From the NCBI GenBank assembly GCA_031276365.1, contig JAISNG010000067.1, positions 1 through 9,563 on the forward strand: a stretch of 9,563 nt of DNA, read 5' to 3'. This document shows positions 1 through 6,716 of this stretch, in pieces. This DNA comes from Campylobacteraceae bacterium (GTDB lineage: Bacteria; Campylobacterota; Campylobacteria; Campylobacterales; Campylobacteraceae). The translations under genes were made by a program, and so were the position numbers. Each line of letters starts with the position of its first letter. Positions within the stretch are counted from its first letter, which is position 1. The notes under the pieces were generated by a model. That model was not told the origin of the DNA, did no database searches, and worked only from the letters and a program-made list of their open reading frames with translations.

Positions 1-2
1 AA

Positions 3-587
3 AATAGCATTTTGGATAAAATAACTTATCTTTATTATCTCTATATCCCTATAATTTTTATAATATTTGCTGTAATTTATTCGTCAATCGCCTATACTAA
101 AAATGAGATGATTTTAGCCGTAGATAAAGCTGCACCAGCCATAAATGCGCAGGCAGTAGAGTTTTTAGATGATATTGATTTTCCAAAAAACCTATCCATT
201 TCCAATATAAAAGACGCGGTTCAATTATATATATCCGAGCTGATAACCAATGCTTTTAGCAAATATGACTTGCCTCAGCAGCTTAAAACTTGGCTTATAG
301 AAAAAACTTCATCTGCTCTTGCAGACAAAATCCTAATTGCCAAAGTAGGAGAATTCACCTCGCTTGATATAGGAAAAGTGAAAGATTTATGGAGCGGGAA
401 TTTGAGAGAGTTGATATCGAACGGCTTTATAACAGATATGATTCGCAAAAACATAGAAGAGAAAATATCGGGCATACAAAATAATTTTATAATTATATTT
501 TTGATATTGCTATTGATACCTTTTGTTGAAACAGCTGTGTCCAAACAGATAGAAAAACGCAAAAATATTGACGCTTTGCGCGAATAG
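3..587 (+). CDS. Unrecognised two-helix membrane protein, probably 5'-partial
   Basis: I do not recognise this protein. The frame is open from base 3 to a TAG at 585-587. A TTG at 12-14 could serve as start (191 residues), but no ribosome binding site is visible in the few bases before it, so the true start may lie outside the window. Numbered from that TTG, a hydrophobic segment spans about residues 5-27 and a second one about 157-176. Between them is a soluble, mainly helical stretch of about 130 residues with no motif I know. A short basic tail (KQIEKRK) follows the second helix, which suggests that the C-terminus is cytoplasmic and the central part faces the periplasm. It points away from the sulfur operon and is separated from it by a tRNA gene and repeats, so the neighbours say nothing about its job. 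Reality as a gene is fairly sure; function is unknown. Confidence 0.7.
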   Translation, partial: NSILDKITYLYYLYIPIIFIIFAVIYSSIAYTKNEMILAVDKAAPAINAQAVEFLDDIDFPKNLSISNIKDAVQLYISELITNAFSKYDLPQQLKTWLIEKTSSALADKILIAKVGEFTSLDIGKVKDLWSGNLRELISNGFITDMIRKNIEEKISGIQNNFIIIFLILLLIPFVETAVSKQIEKRKNIDALRE

Positions 588-650
588 TTTGGCATTTAAA
601 ACAAAAACCAACCTCTTTTTTTATTTAGGTGATAAAATATGAGCATTCAC

Positions 651-685
651 CGCTAAAGCCATCATACTAAAGCCGCTCTTTAGCG
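651..685. repeat. Short inverted repeat after the membrane-protein gene
   Basis: CGCTAAAG at 651-658 is matched by CTTTAGCG at 678-685, an exact 8-bp inverted repeat around a 19-base spacer. It lies about 64 bp past the stop of the left-hand gene. There is no T-run right after it, so a classical terminator is not supported. The rest of 588-722 shows nothing I can name. Confidence 0.3.
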
Positions 686-722
686 TTGGAAAAGCTAAAA
701 AATATAAGACATTTTTTACATT

Positions 723-744
723 TACCACTTTAATACAAGTGGTA
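723..744. repeat. Hairpin overlapping the 3' end of the tRNA gene
   Basis: TACCACTT (723-730) and AAGTGGTA (737-744) form an exact 8-bp inverted repeat around a 6-base loop. The right arm covers the last bases of the tRNA, including its encoded CCA. On the - strand this is a stem directly after the mature tRNA, without an immediate T-run. It may be part of the 3' trailer, or it may be chance. Confidence 0.4.
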
Positions 745-816
745 TCCCGAACGCGATTCGAACGCGTGGCCTTCAGATTAGGAATCTGACGCTCTATCCA
801 GCTGAGCTATCGGGAC
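740..816 (-). tRNA. trnR: tRNA-Arg (anticodon CCT), CCA encoded
   Basis: The - strand folds as a full cloverleaf. The acceptor arms GTCCCGA and TCGGGAT pair over 7 bp with a G-U at the first pair. The D-arm contains AGCTCAGCTGGATAGAGC. The anticodon stem is TCAGA/TCTGA with loop TTCCTAA, which places anticodon CCT at 780-782. The T-arm is ACGCG-TTCGAAT-CGCGT, the discriminator base is A, and CCA is encoded at 740-742. The anticodon CCT reads the arginine codon AGG. The gene stands alone downstream of the sulfur operon and its repeats. Confidence 0.96.
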
Positions 817-831
817 AAAATCAGAACGAAG

Positions 832-862
832 ATTATGCCCAAAAGCTGTTTAAAATTACCAA
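832..862 (-). promoter_or_regulatory. Possible promoter of the tRNA-Arg gene
   Basis: On the - strand a CATAAT at 832-837 lies 15 bases before the first tRNA base, a fitting distance for a -10 box with a short leader. A TTGGTA at 857-862 could be the -35 box, but the 19-base spacer is long. AT-rich sequence makes chance matches common, so this is tentative. Confidence 0.35.
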
Positions 863-1050
863 AAGATATTGCTATATTCTCTTTTTTAAGTCGAGATTTT
901 GGTCATATAATATTTTAAATGACATATGTTTCGGAATTATTTCGCTTTATCATCGCAAAATAACATCCCACTTCTTTACATCAACAAAATCATTCAATAT
1001 GTATTACTTTCGTCGTTTATGCACCCTATTCTATCATTCATGTACTTTTT
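863..1050. other. AT-rich intergenic stretch, nothing recognised
   Basis: Together with the repeats to its right, this belongs to the gene-free region between the tRNA gene and metY (817-1459). No coding region with a ribosome binding site, no RNA gene and no clear terminator is visible here on either strand. Confidence 0.5.
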
Positions 1051-1065
1051 TCCGTCATTCCCGCG
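1051..1065 (+). repeat. Half-unit of the CCGTCATTCCCGCG repeat family
   Basis: TCCGTCATTCCCGCG matches the left half of the palindromic unit at 1151-1178 but lacks the pairing right half. A more worn copy (CATACGTTCCCGCAC) follows at 1093-1107. Confidence 0.6.
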
Positions 1066-1110
1066 TTGCTTTCTGTCGTCTATGATTGCTTCCATACGTT
1101 CCCGCACCTT

Positions 1111-1126
1111 CCTCCGTCATTCCCGC
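1111..1126 (+). repeat. Half-unit of the same repeat family
   Basis: CCTCCGTCATTCCCGC is identical to the start of the full unit at 1151, in the same orientation, and again has no pairing right half. Confidence 0.65.
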
Positions 1127-1147
1127 AACTGAACAACAAGCAAATAT

Positions 1148-1312
1148 CCTCCTCCGTCATTCCCGCGCAGGCGGGAATCCAAGCTAATTAAAGAACTAAA
1201 AATATGAAAGCAAGAAAAATAAATAATAAAACATAAAACTCTTTCATAAATACACTATTTTATTTACAAAAGTCTTTTTAGATACCCGCCTGCGCGGGTA
1301 TGACGGAGGAGG
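1148..1312. repeat. 165-bp palindromic element with 32-bp inverted ends
   Basis: The first 32 bases (1148-1179) and the reverse complement of the last 32 (1281-1312) agree at 30 positions. Each end contains its own hairpin: ATTCCCGC/GCGGGAAT around GCAG (1159-1178), and ATACCCGC/GCGGGTAT around CTGC (1282-1301). The two differences between the ends fall on paired positions of that stem and keep the pairing. The AT-rich centre holds a further inverted repeat, TATGAAAG (1203-1210) and CTTTCATA (1241-1248). There is no room for a protein. This resembles a REP pair or a small non-autonomous element; no target duplication is evident. Confidence 0.75.
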
Positions 1313-1333
1313 GAGTGATATTTTTGTTTTTTT

Positions 1334-1354
1334 CACGGGAATGACACAGTGAGG
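1334..1354 (-). repeat. Degenerate half-unit, reversed orientation
   Basis: CACGGGAATGACACAGTGAG is a worn copy of the right half (GCGGGAATGACGGAG). It points opposite to the copies at 1051-1126. Confidence 0.5.
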
Positions 1355-1367
1355 GAGTTATCCTGTT

Positions 1368-1387
1368 CATGCGGGAATAACGGAGTG
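1368..1387 (-). repeat. Degenerate half-unit, reversed orientation
   Basis: CATGCGGGAATAACGGAGTG is another worn right half, reading GCGGGAATAACGGAG, in the same orientation as its neighbour at 1334. Confidence 0.5.
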
Positions 1388-1420
1388 CTAATGTTCGCTT
1401 GCTTTCATGTATTTGCTTCG

Positions 1421-1454
1421 CTTGTCGTTCGGTCGCGGGTATGACACAAGAGTG
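1421..1454 (-). repeat. Repeat copy next to metY, shared with the far side of the operon
   Basis: This copy starts CTTGTCGTTCGGTCGCGGG and continues into TATGACACAAG. Its first 25 bases match 9335-9359 at all but one position and in the same orientation, so closely similar copies bracket the operon. It begins only 6 bp from the metY stop codon. No proper terminator with a T-run is visible after metY, and one of the hairpins in this repeat cluster may do that job. Confidence 0.6.
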
Positions 1455-1459
1455 CAAAT

Positions 1460-2686
1460 TTAACCGCCCAATGCCTGTTCTATATCCTCTTTCAAATCCT
1501 CTATATTCTCTATACCAACAGAAAGTCTTAGCAGCCCGGGCGTTATATCAAGAGCTGTTTTTTCCTCATGCGAATTGAAAGGATATATGACAAAATAAGG
1601 CGACACAATGAGGCTTTTATTATCATGGATATTTGTTGCTCTTCGTATGATTTTAAGTCTATTCATAAAGCGGTACGCCGAGCTTTTGCTTTCAAGTTCA
1701 ATGCTCAAAATTGACCCTGCATATTTAAACTGTTTTTTTGCTATTTCATAAAACGGCGAACTTTTTAAAAACGGATAATTTACGCTTTTTATCCCTTTTT
1801 TGCCCTCCAGCCATGAGGCAAGTTCAAGCGCGTTTTCACAGGCTCTATCTATCCTAAGAGCCATTGTTTCAAGACCTAACGTTTGCAAGTATGCGCTTGT
1901 CGGACTTAAAACCGCGCCAAATCCTTGAAAAATCTCTTTTCTGGCTTTGTGCAGAAACGCAAAATGCCCCGCTTTGGCGTAGTTTGACTTTAGATTTTCC
2001 GTCTTTTTCCAGTCAAATATGCCATTGTCTATCAAAAGCCCGCCCACGCTTGTGCCTCCTCCTGAGATGAATTTAGTAGATGAGAGTACCTCTATATCCA
2101 CGCCGAATTTTTTAGCCTCAAACATATAAAACGGTGTTGGAGTCGTATCTACAACCAAAGGAATATTGCGCGTATGAGAAAGCTCGGCTAATTTTTCAAG
2201 ATTTGCTACTTGAAGCTGCGGGTTGCTTATGCTCTCCAAAAATATCAATTTCACGCTTGTATCAAAAGAGCGCTCAACCACATTTTCGTCCGAAATATCT
2301 ACAAATTTTACATTTATGCCAAGAGCTGTGAGCGTATTTTGAAAAAATGAGAGTGTATGCCCGAAAAGATATTTTGTCGTTATGATACTCTCACCTGCTT
2401 TTACGAGCGTCAAAACAGCAGTAGCAATCGCCGCCATACCGCTGCCAAAAGCCATAACGCCGAGTGAATTTGTGAGGTTTTTCACGCTCAATTCAAAATG
2501 TTCGACTGTAGGATTGCTTGACCTTGTATATACATGCCCGATACTTTTTCCTACGGATACATCGTCAATCGCTTCTGCCGTGTCAAACTCAAATGCCGCG
2601 TTTTCATACACGGGCATTCTTAAGGCGCCGTTAGCGTCTTTTATGCGTGAACGTGTGTGAAGCGCTTTTGTTATAAATCCTGCCAT
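1460..2686 (-). CDS. metY: O-acetylhomoserine sulfhydrylase (thiocarboxylate-dependent type)
   Basis: This PLP enzyme of the Cys/Met metabolism family (408 residues, near the usual length) should replace the acetyl group of O-acetylhomoserine with sulfur to give homocysteine. Visible landmarks are YTRSSNPT (53-60), GSGMAA (81-86), the PLP-stacking region with D180, the PLP lysine K205 in SSTKF, the MetY-type segment FQGFGAVLSPTSAYL (253-267) and RLSVGIE (387-393). The start has a strong AGGAG site 5 bases upstream. In the related Wolinella pathway MetY takes sulfur from the HcyS thiocarboxylate, and the hcy genes upstream point to the same here. Two usually conserved stretches differ: GGHGT reads GGGT-like (SGGGT, 208-212), and the loop near HPASTTH reads SPYFVIY (362-368). 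A terminator and a promoter-like sequence separate it from cysG. A cystathionine gamma-synthase role is less likely given the neighbours. Confidence 0.88.
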   Translation of the reverse strand: MAGFITKALHTRSRIKDANGALRMPVYENAAFEFDTAEAIDDVSVGKSIGHVYTRSSNPTVEHFELSVKNLTNSLGVMAFGSGMAAIATAVLTLVKAGESIITTKYLFGHTLSFFQNTLTALGINVKFVDISDENVVERSFDTSVKLIFLESISNPQLQVANLEKLAELSHTRNIPLVVDTTPTPFYMFEAKKFGVDIEVLSSTKFISGGGTSVGGLLIDNGIFDWKKTENLKSNYAKAGHFAFLHKARKEIFQGFGAVLSPTSAYLQTLGLETMALRIDRACENALELASWLEGKKGIKSVNYPFLKSSPFYEIAKKQFKYAGSILSIELESKSSAYRFMNRLKIIRRATNIHDNKSLIVSPYFVIYPFNSHEEKTALDITPGLLRLSVGIENIEDLKEDIEQALGG

Positions 2687-2705
2687 AAATCTCCTTTGCT
2701 ATTTG

Positions 2706-2734
2706 AGTGTAAAATTGACGAAATGTTATCACAA
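2706..2734 (-). promoter_or_regulatory. Possible metY promoter
   Basis: On the - strand TTGTGA (2729-2734) and TACACT (2706-2711) are 17 bases apart, each matching four of six consensus positions. They lie just downstream of the terminator hairpin and about 20 bases ahead of the metY start, leaving room for a short leader with the AGGAG site. The match is moderate; the position supports it. Confidence 0.4.
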
Positions 2735-2741
2735 TATTATT

Positions 2742-2767
2742 AAAAAACACCATTAAATCGGTGTTCT
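2742..2767 (-). terminator. Rho-independent terminator between cysG and metY
   Basis: On the - strand AACACC (2760-2765), an 8-base loop and GGTGTT (2746-2751) form a stem that runs straight into a T-tract (2742-2747, partly within the stem). It starts about 25 bp after the cysG stop. It should end or reduce transcripts of the upstream operon before metY. The stem is short, so read-through is possible. Confidence 0.65.
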
Positions 2768-2791
2768 TCGGTGATTAAAATCAGCGGATTT

Positions 2792-4036
2792 TCACTTTAA
2801 AACTATCATCTTGCCGCTAAAAGGCATTTTTGAATATTGCGATACAGCTTTGCCAATTATTAAAATCGCAGGCTTGTCGCACATTTTTGCCATCTCCTCA
2901 AGTCTGCCCAAATTTCCAATAACCGTTGTTTGCTCTGTGCTGTCTATGCGCGAAACAAAAGCCGATGGAATATCCAAATTTATACCAGTCTCTTCGGCTT
3001 TTTGTGTTATTTTTGAAGCAAAACTGTAAGCCATCAAAACTATCACAGTATATGGAAAACCTTTCAAAATATCTATCCAATCGTCATTGAATCTACTCTC
3101 TTTTAAATGTGCCGAGACGATTAGAGCGCCTGCTGACAATCCGCGCAGCGTCGGAGTAATACCGCCTGCTAAAGAGCCTGTAAATACGGAACTCACACCG
3201 TTTATCATCTCTACGCTCACACCCTCTTGTGTCAAAAATGACGCCTCTTCAAAAACCCGCCCGAAGAGTGCGGGGTCTCCGCCCTTAAGCCTTCCAACGC
3301 GAAGTCCTTGTTTGGCGTATTTGAGGAGCATTTCGTTTATCTCATTTTGCGAAAATTTATGACAGCCCTTTTGTTTGCTGACATCTATTTTTATACACTC
3401 TTTGGGAAGCAAATCGGTTATCTCTTTGCCCACAAGCGCGTCAATCATAGCAACATCTATGGAGTTTATGGCTTTAAGCGCTTTGATAGTGAGATTTTCA
3501 ATGCTTCCCGTGCCGCAGCCGATTAAGAGGACTTGAGCGTTTTCATGATGTATATACGTATCGCCGCGCTCTCTTTTGGCTCTCATATTTTCGTAAAATT
3601 TTTTTGGTTTTTTACTCACAATGGCAGCTATGAGATTTCGTATAAACTGCGCATATTTAGGCGACGTACCGCTGGTGCCAACTCCCACGCACAAATCGTG
3701 ATTTTTAAAAATTGCCTGAAAATAAAAGTCGCAAAATTTCGGCATATCCACGCAGTTTAGCAAAAATCCATCTTTTTTTCTGTTTTCCCACAAAAGTTTT
3801 GACAACTCTTCGTCTCCTGTGGCATTTACCACAACGTCGCAGTTTTTTGCATGAGAGAGACGAAACGCCTCTTTTATGACCGTTTTGTCGTCAAAATAAG
3901 CGTCTTTTATCTCTTTGGCGACTATCAAAAGTTCACAGCCGCCTTCATAAAGATTTTTTGCCTTCAAAGCCGCGCTCTTACCCGCTCCTATAAGCAAAAC
4001 GGTTTTTGGCGTCAGCGCTATGGGCAAAGTGTTCAT
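2792..4036 (-). CDS. cysG: Siroheme synthase (dehydrogenase/ferrochelatase plus methyltransferase)
   Basis: This bifunctional protein builds siroheme from uroporphyrinogen III. The N-terminal Met8-like part (about 1-160) oxidises precorrin-2 and inserts iron. It shows the nucleotide-binding GAGKSAALKA (17-26), the acidic NCVD (94-97, D97 probably catalytic) and TSGTSP (121-126). The C-terminal part (about 168-414) is a uroporphyrinogen-III C-methyltransferase with GRLKGGDPALFGR (248-260) and QTTVIGNL (369-376). Its first SAM-binding motif reads GCGTGS (173-178) where GAGPGD is usual. The total of 414 residues is short against about 457 in E. coli CysG. The ATG overlaps the sir stop by 4 bp with AAGGA just upstream, so translation is probably coupled. 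Siroheme is the cofactor of the sulfite reductase encoded directly upstream, which explains the pairing. Confidence 0.93.
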   Translation of the reverse strand: MNTLPIALTPKTVLLIGAGKSAALKAKNLYEGGCELLIVAKEIKDAYFDDKTVIKEAFRLSHAKNCDVVVNATGDEELSKLLWENRKKDGFLLNCVDMPKFCDFYFQAIFKNHDLCVGVGTSGTSPKYAQFIRNLIAAIVSKKPKKFYENMRAKRERGDTYIHHENAQVLLIGCGTGSIENLTIKALKAINSIDVAMIDALVGKEITDLLPKECIKIDVSKQKGCHKFSQNEINEMLLKYAKQGLRVGRLKGGDPALFGRVFEEASFLTQEGVSVEMINGVSSVFTGSLAGGITPTLRGLSAGALIVSAHLKESRFNDDWIDILKGFPYTVIVLMAYSFASKITQKAEETGINLDIPSAFVSRIDSTEQTTVIGNLGRLEEMAKMCDKPAILIIGKAVSQYSKMPFSGKMIVLK

Positions 4037-6321
4037 TTTTTCCTTATCCTAACAAGCCAATGTCCTTCGCTTTGCTTTTCCTGCTTTAATATCGTATGAC
4101 CTTCCGAAGCCACGGAACGCGGGACATTATCTATCGGCGCGCCGTCGTCAAGCAGTATCTCCAAAATTTCACCGCTTTGCATTTGCGCTAAATCCATCTT
4201 TGTCTTTACAAAATTCATCGGACACGCCACGCCTCTATAATCTTTAAACTTGTTGGCATTTTTGGGTTTCGCTTCAGTTTTGGTCGCGTTTTGCGTTTCA
4301 ACGGCAAATTTCAGCGAATTGTCCATAGTGTTGTAAAGCGCTATAACCGCTTCTGCCAAATCCGCCGCATCTTTTGTCGCCTTTCCATCCAACAGCGGTT
4401 CAAAATCGGCGTTTATTAGACCTGTTTTGATAAAGTGCTTTTTGAAAGCTTCCAAAACTTCTTTTTCACTTCTTGCCTCTTCACCTCTTGTAACAAGCAG
4501 CATTCTTGCAGCAAGCAGTCTTATGTTTGTGAGATTTTCATCGTTATGTTCACTTTTCAAAGCCGTACTAAGAGCCTTTTTATCGGCTTCTATGAGGTCA
4601 TACATGCCAGCACTGCACTCTCCTGCACCTCTTCCTTTTAAAGAGAAAATCTCTTTTGCCGAGTAGTCGTAGTATGGATTTTTATCATCTTCAAAAGAGG
4701 GAATTTTGGAGTATTTTTGCGCCAATTCGGATATCTTTTGCTCACCTTCCTTATCTATCCATTGCGCAAAACTTTCGTAATCTTTTTTGATATTTATCCA
4801 AAAACTCAAAAGTTCCGCTGTAAATGATGGTAAATGATATGCGCTTATATCAGCTATTTTTTTGCCAAACCGCGTGATATTTTCACCTGTTTTTGCGCCT
4901 GCAAGTATATTGTAGGCAGGATACGGATTTGCTCCTTCGCGCAATACTTTGCCGAAAAATCCGAGGTCTGCTATAGCGTGTCTGCCGCAGCTGTTCGGAC
5001 AGCCGGACATATGGATTTTGAAACCTTTGAGTTCGTCAAGATTTATATTCTCTTTTACAAGTTTTGCTTCAATGGCTTTTATCGCTCCGCGCGGTATGGT
5101 TATGCCAAGCTGACATGTGGCGGCTCCCGTGCAAACCACGCTGTCTCCGATAACAGCGGGTTTTGTTACAAGCGGCGATATCTCTTTTAAAAGCGGGTAG
5201 AGCGAGATTAACTCATGTGCAAGAAGATTTCTAATATATATATTTTGGTCGCTTCCAAATCTTAAAACATCTCTGCCATCTGCTATTTTCTCAAGCCGCG
5301 TTCCAAGTTCTTTGGCTTTTGCCGCGTCCAAATCTCCTAAAGAGAGCGGGACTTTAGCGCAAAAATAGCCTTCTTGTCTTTGCGTATATACATATCGTTC
5401 CCACCAAAGTTTCTCTTCGCCGCTTAGTTTTGGAATATCGCTTTTTATCGGTGTAACTTCAGGTAATTCTCTTAACTCAATCTGCCAATTTCCATCATTT
5501 TTGACTTTCTCTATCTTAGCGTTTACAAGCTTTCTAAACTCCTCTTCGCCAAGTTCTTCAAACAAAAATCTAAGCCTTGCGGCGTGTTTATTTTTCCTGT
5601 TGCCTTTTTCGTCAAAAACCTCTTTAATGGCTTGAGAGAGCAGAAAAATCTCACTCTCATGCAAAAAGTCAATAAATCTGTGTCCAGTTTTTGACTTTGC
5701 TCCCATACCGCCCGCTACAAAAACGCTAAAGCCTTTTTTGCCATCTTTTATTTTGGCGATAAATCCGACATCTATAAGTACCGCTCCGCCGCTATCCGCA
5801 CTGCTTCCGCTGAAAGCTATCTTGTATTTTCGCGGAAGCGCATACGAATCTTTTTTCTCAAGCATTTTTGAGCTAAGAGCAAGCACATGCGGCGTTACGT
5901 CAAAAACTTCATCTCTTGCAATTCCAGCATATGGGTCTGCCGTGATGTTTCTTACAGTATTTCCGCCGCCGCCTCTGCCCGTAAGTCCTATATTGTGCAA
6001 AACTTCAATTATGCTTAAAAAATCCTTGAGTTTGACGTAATGCAGCTGCACGCCGCCTCTTGTCGTTACATGTAAGATGGAATTTGCCTGTTTTTGCGAA
6101 AGATTTGACAACTCTATGAGTTGTTTTGGCGTGATAACTCCGCCGCCAAGCTTCACTCTTACCATGTATGTGTCGCTCTCTCGCTGTTCGTAAATGCCAA
6201 ACGGCACGCGAATCGTCTTAAATGCAAGCGCATCCAAAGAGCCGTTCAAAAAGTCGTTATACTGCCTTTTAAATGTCTCAAAGTCATTTTCTACCGATTT
6301 TGGAATAATATATCCGCTCAT
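4033..6321 (-). CDS. sir: Siroheme sulfite reductase with C-terminal TusA domain
   Basis: This 762-residue protein should reduce sulfite to sulfide with siroheme and a 4Fe-4S cluster in the cytoplasm. The reductase part covers about 1-510: TTRGGVQLH (86-94), GGGGNTVRN (117-125), and the cluster/siroheme cysteines C397-x5-C403 and C441-x3-C445 (SGCPNSCGRH). Residues about 550-670 form a helical domain I cannot assign, opening with GRGAGEC (563-569 region). Residues about 692-760 are a TusA-like sulfur-transfer domain with the reactive cysteine in GVACPMNF (C700). No flavin domain is present, so electrons likely come from ferredoxin or another small donor. A strong GGAGG site 7 bases before the ATG supports the start, which overlaps hcyD by 4 bp. 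Nitrite as substrate cannot be excluded by motif, but siroheme synthesis, the sulfur carrier genes and TusA favour sulfite. The fusion may pass sulfur on as a persulfide; this is inference. Confidence 0.9.
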   Translation of the reverse strand: MSGYIIPKSVENDFETFKRQYNDFLNGSLDALAFKTIRVPFGIYEQRESDTYMVRVKLGGGVITPKQLIELSNLSQKQANSILHVTTRGGVQLHYVKLKDFLSIIEVLHNIGLTGRGGGGNTVRNITADPYAGIARDEVFDVTPHVLALSSKMLEKKDSYALPRKYKIAFSGSSADSGGAVLIDVGFIAKIKDGKKGFSVFVAGGMGAKSKTGHRFIDFLHESEIFLLSQAIKEVFDEKGNRKNKHAARLRFLFEELGEEEFRKLVNAKIEKVKNDGNWQIELRELPEVTPIKSDIPKLSGEEKLWWERYVYTQRQEGYFCAKVPLSLGDLDAAKAKELGTRLEKIADGRDVLRFGSDQNIYIRNLLAHELISLYPLLKEISPLVTKPAVIGDSVVCTGAATCQLGITIPRGAIKAIEAKLVKENINLDELKGFKIHMSGCPNSCGRHAIADLGFFGKVLREGANPYPAYNILAGAKTGENITRFGKKIADISAYHLPSFTAELLSFWINIKKDYESFAQWIDKEGEQKISELAQKYSKIPSFEDDKNPYYDYSAKEIFSLKGRGAGECSAGMYDLIEADKKALSTALKSEHNDENLTNIRLLAARMLLVTRGEEARSEKEVLEAFKKHFIKTGLINADFEPLLDGKATKDAADLAEAVIALYNTMDNSLKFAVETQNATKTEAKPKNANKFKDYRGVACPMNFVKTKMDLAQMQSGEILEILLDDGAPIDNVPRSVASEGHTILKQEKQSEGHWLVRIRKK

Positions 6322-6716
6322 TGTAAAACCTCCACTTCCTCATTTGCAGCTTCGCCGCTTTTTATCTTAAATGATTTAAGCTGCGGCGTATCCTGCGCTA
6401 AAGAGATGATTATATAACTGATATTTGGGTCGAACGCCAGCCTTATATCTTCATGCGACGGGCGTGCGGGTGTTACGGGGTGCGAATGATAGCAGGCAAT
6501 GAGGCGAAGTCCGAGTTTGGCGGCATCCTTGAAGGCGTCAAACTGCTCTTGTGGTATAAAACTGAAATGTTCTTCACTGTTATCCGCATTTGTCATCTCA
6601 TATATGGCTTTTACTTCCTCTCCAGCTCCTGCCAAATATCCGCAAGCCTCTATCGGTGCTTTACTTTGTGCATGTTTTATCATAGCGTCGTATATATTTT
6701 TTGGGATTTTTATCAT
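6318..6716 (-). CDS. hcyD: JAMM metalloprotease that trims the sulfur carrier
   Basis: This is a 132-residue stand-alone Mov34/MPN/JAMM zinc protease. The metal and catalytic set is complete: E23 in PIEACGYL, then H77-S-H79-P, S87 and D90 (HSHPVTPARPSHED). In the Wolinella homocysteine pathway the matching enzyme removes one C-terminal alanine from HcyS and exposes Gly-Gly. Here the carrier two genes upstream does end in Gly-Gly-Gly-Ala, so substrate and enzyme fit. The ATG overlaps the hcyF stop by 4 bp (ATGA) and an AGGTGA lies a few bases upstream. No signal peptide or membrane segment is seen, so it acts in the cytoplasm. Related JAMM proteins work with thiamin, molybdopterin or CysO-type carriers, but no such genes are near. 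Confidence 0.9.
   Translation of the reverse strand: MIKIPKNIYDAMIKHAQSKAPIEACGYLAGAGEEVKAIYEMTNADNSEEHFSFIPQEQFDAFKDAAKLGLRLIACYHSHPVTPARPSHEDIRLAFDPNISYIIISLAQDTPQLKSFKIKSGEAANEEVEVLQ

Noticed and set aside
926..1132. Open frame of 68 codons on the + strand
   Set aside because: Its right part is translated repeat half-units, its composition is not protein-like, and no binding site precedes the start.
1148..1312. Insertion sequence
   Set aside because: The inverted ends fit a mobile element, but there is no transposase frame inside and no clear target duplication, so only a non-autonomous or REP-type element can be supported.
1051..1454. Possible CRISPR array
   Set aside because: The repeats vary in length and orientation, spacing is irregular, and no cas gene is present.
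2687..2791. SAM or other riboswitch ahead of metY
   Set aside because: The leader after the terminator and possible promoter is too short for a known SAM riboswitch, and no matching core is seen.
4834..6040. Open frames on the + strand inside the sulfite reductase gene
   Set aside because: They lie opposite a gene with clear motifs across its full length and look like reading-frame shadows.
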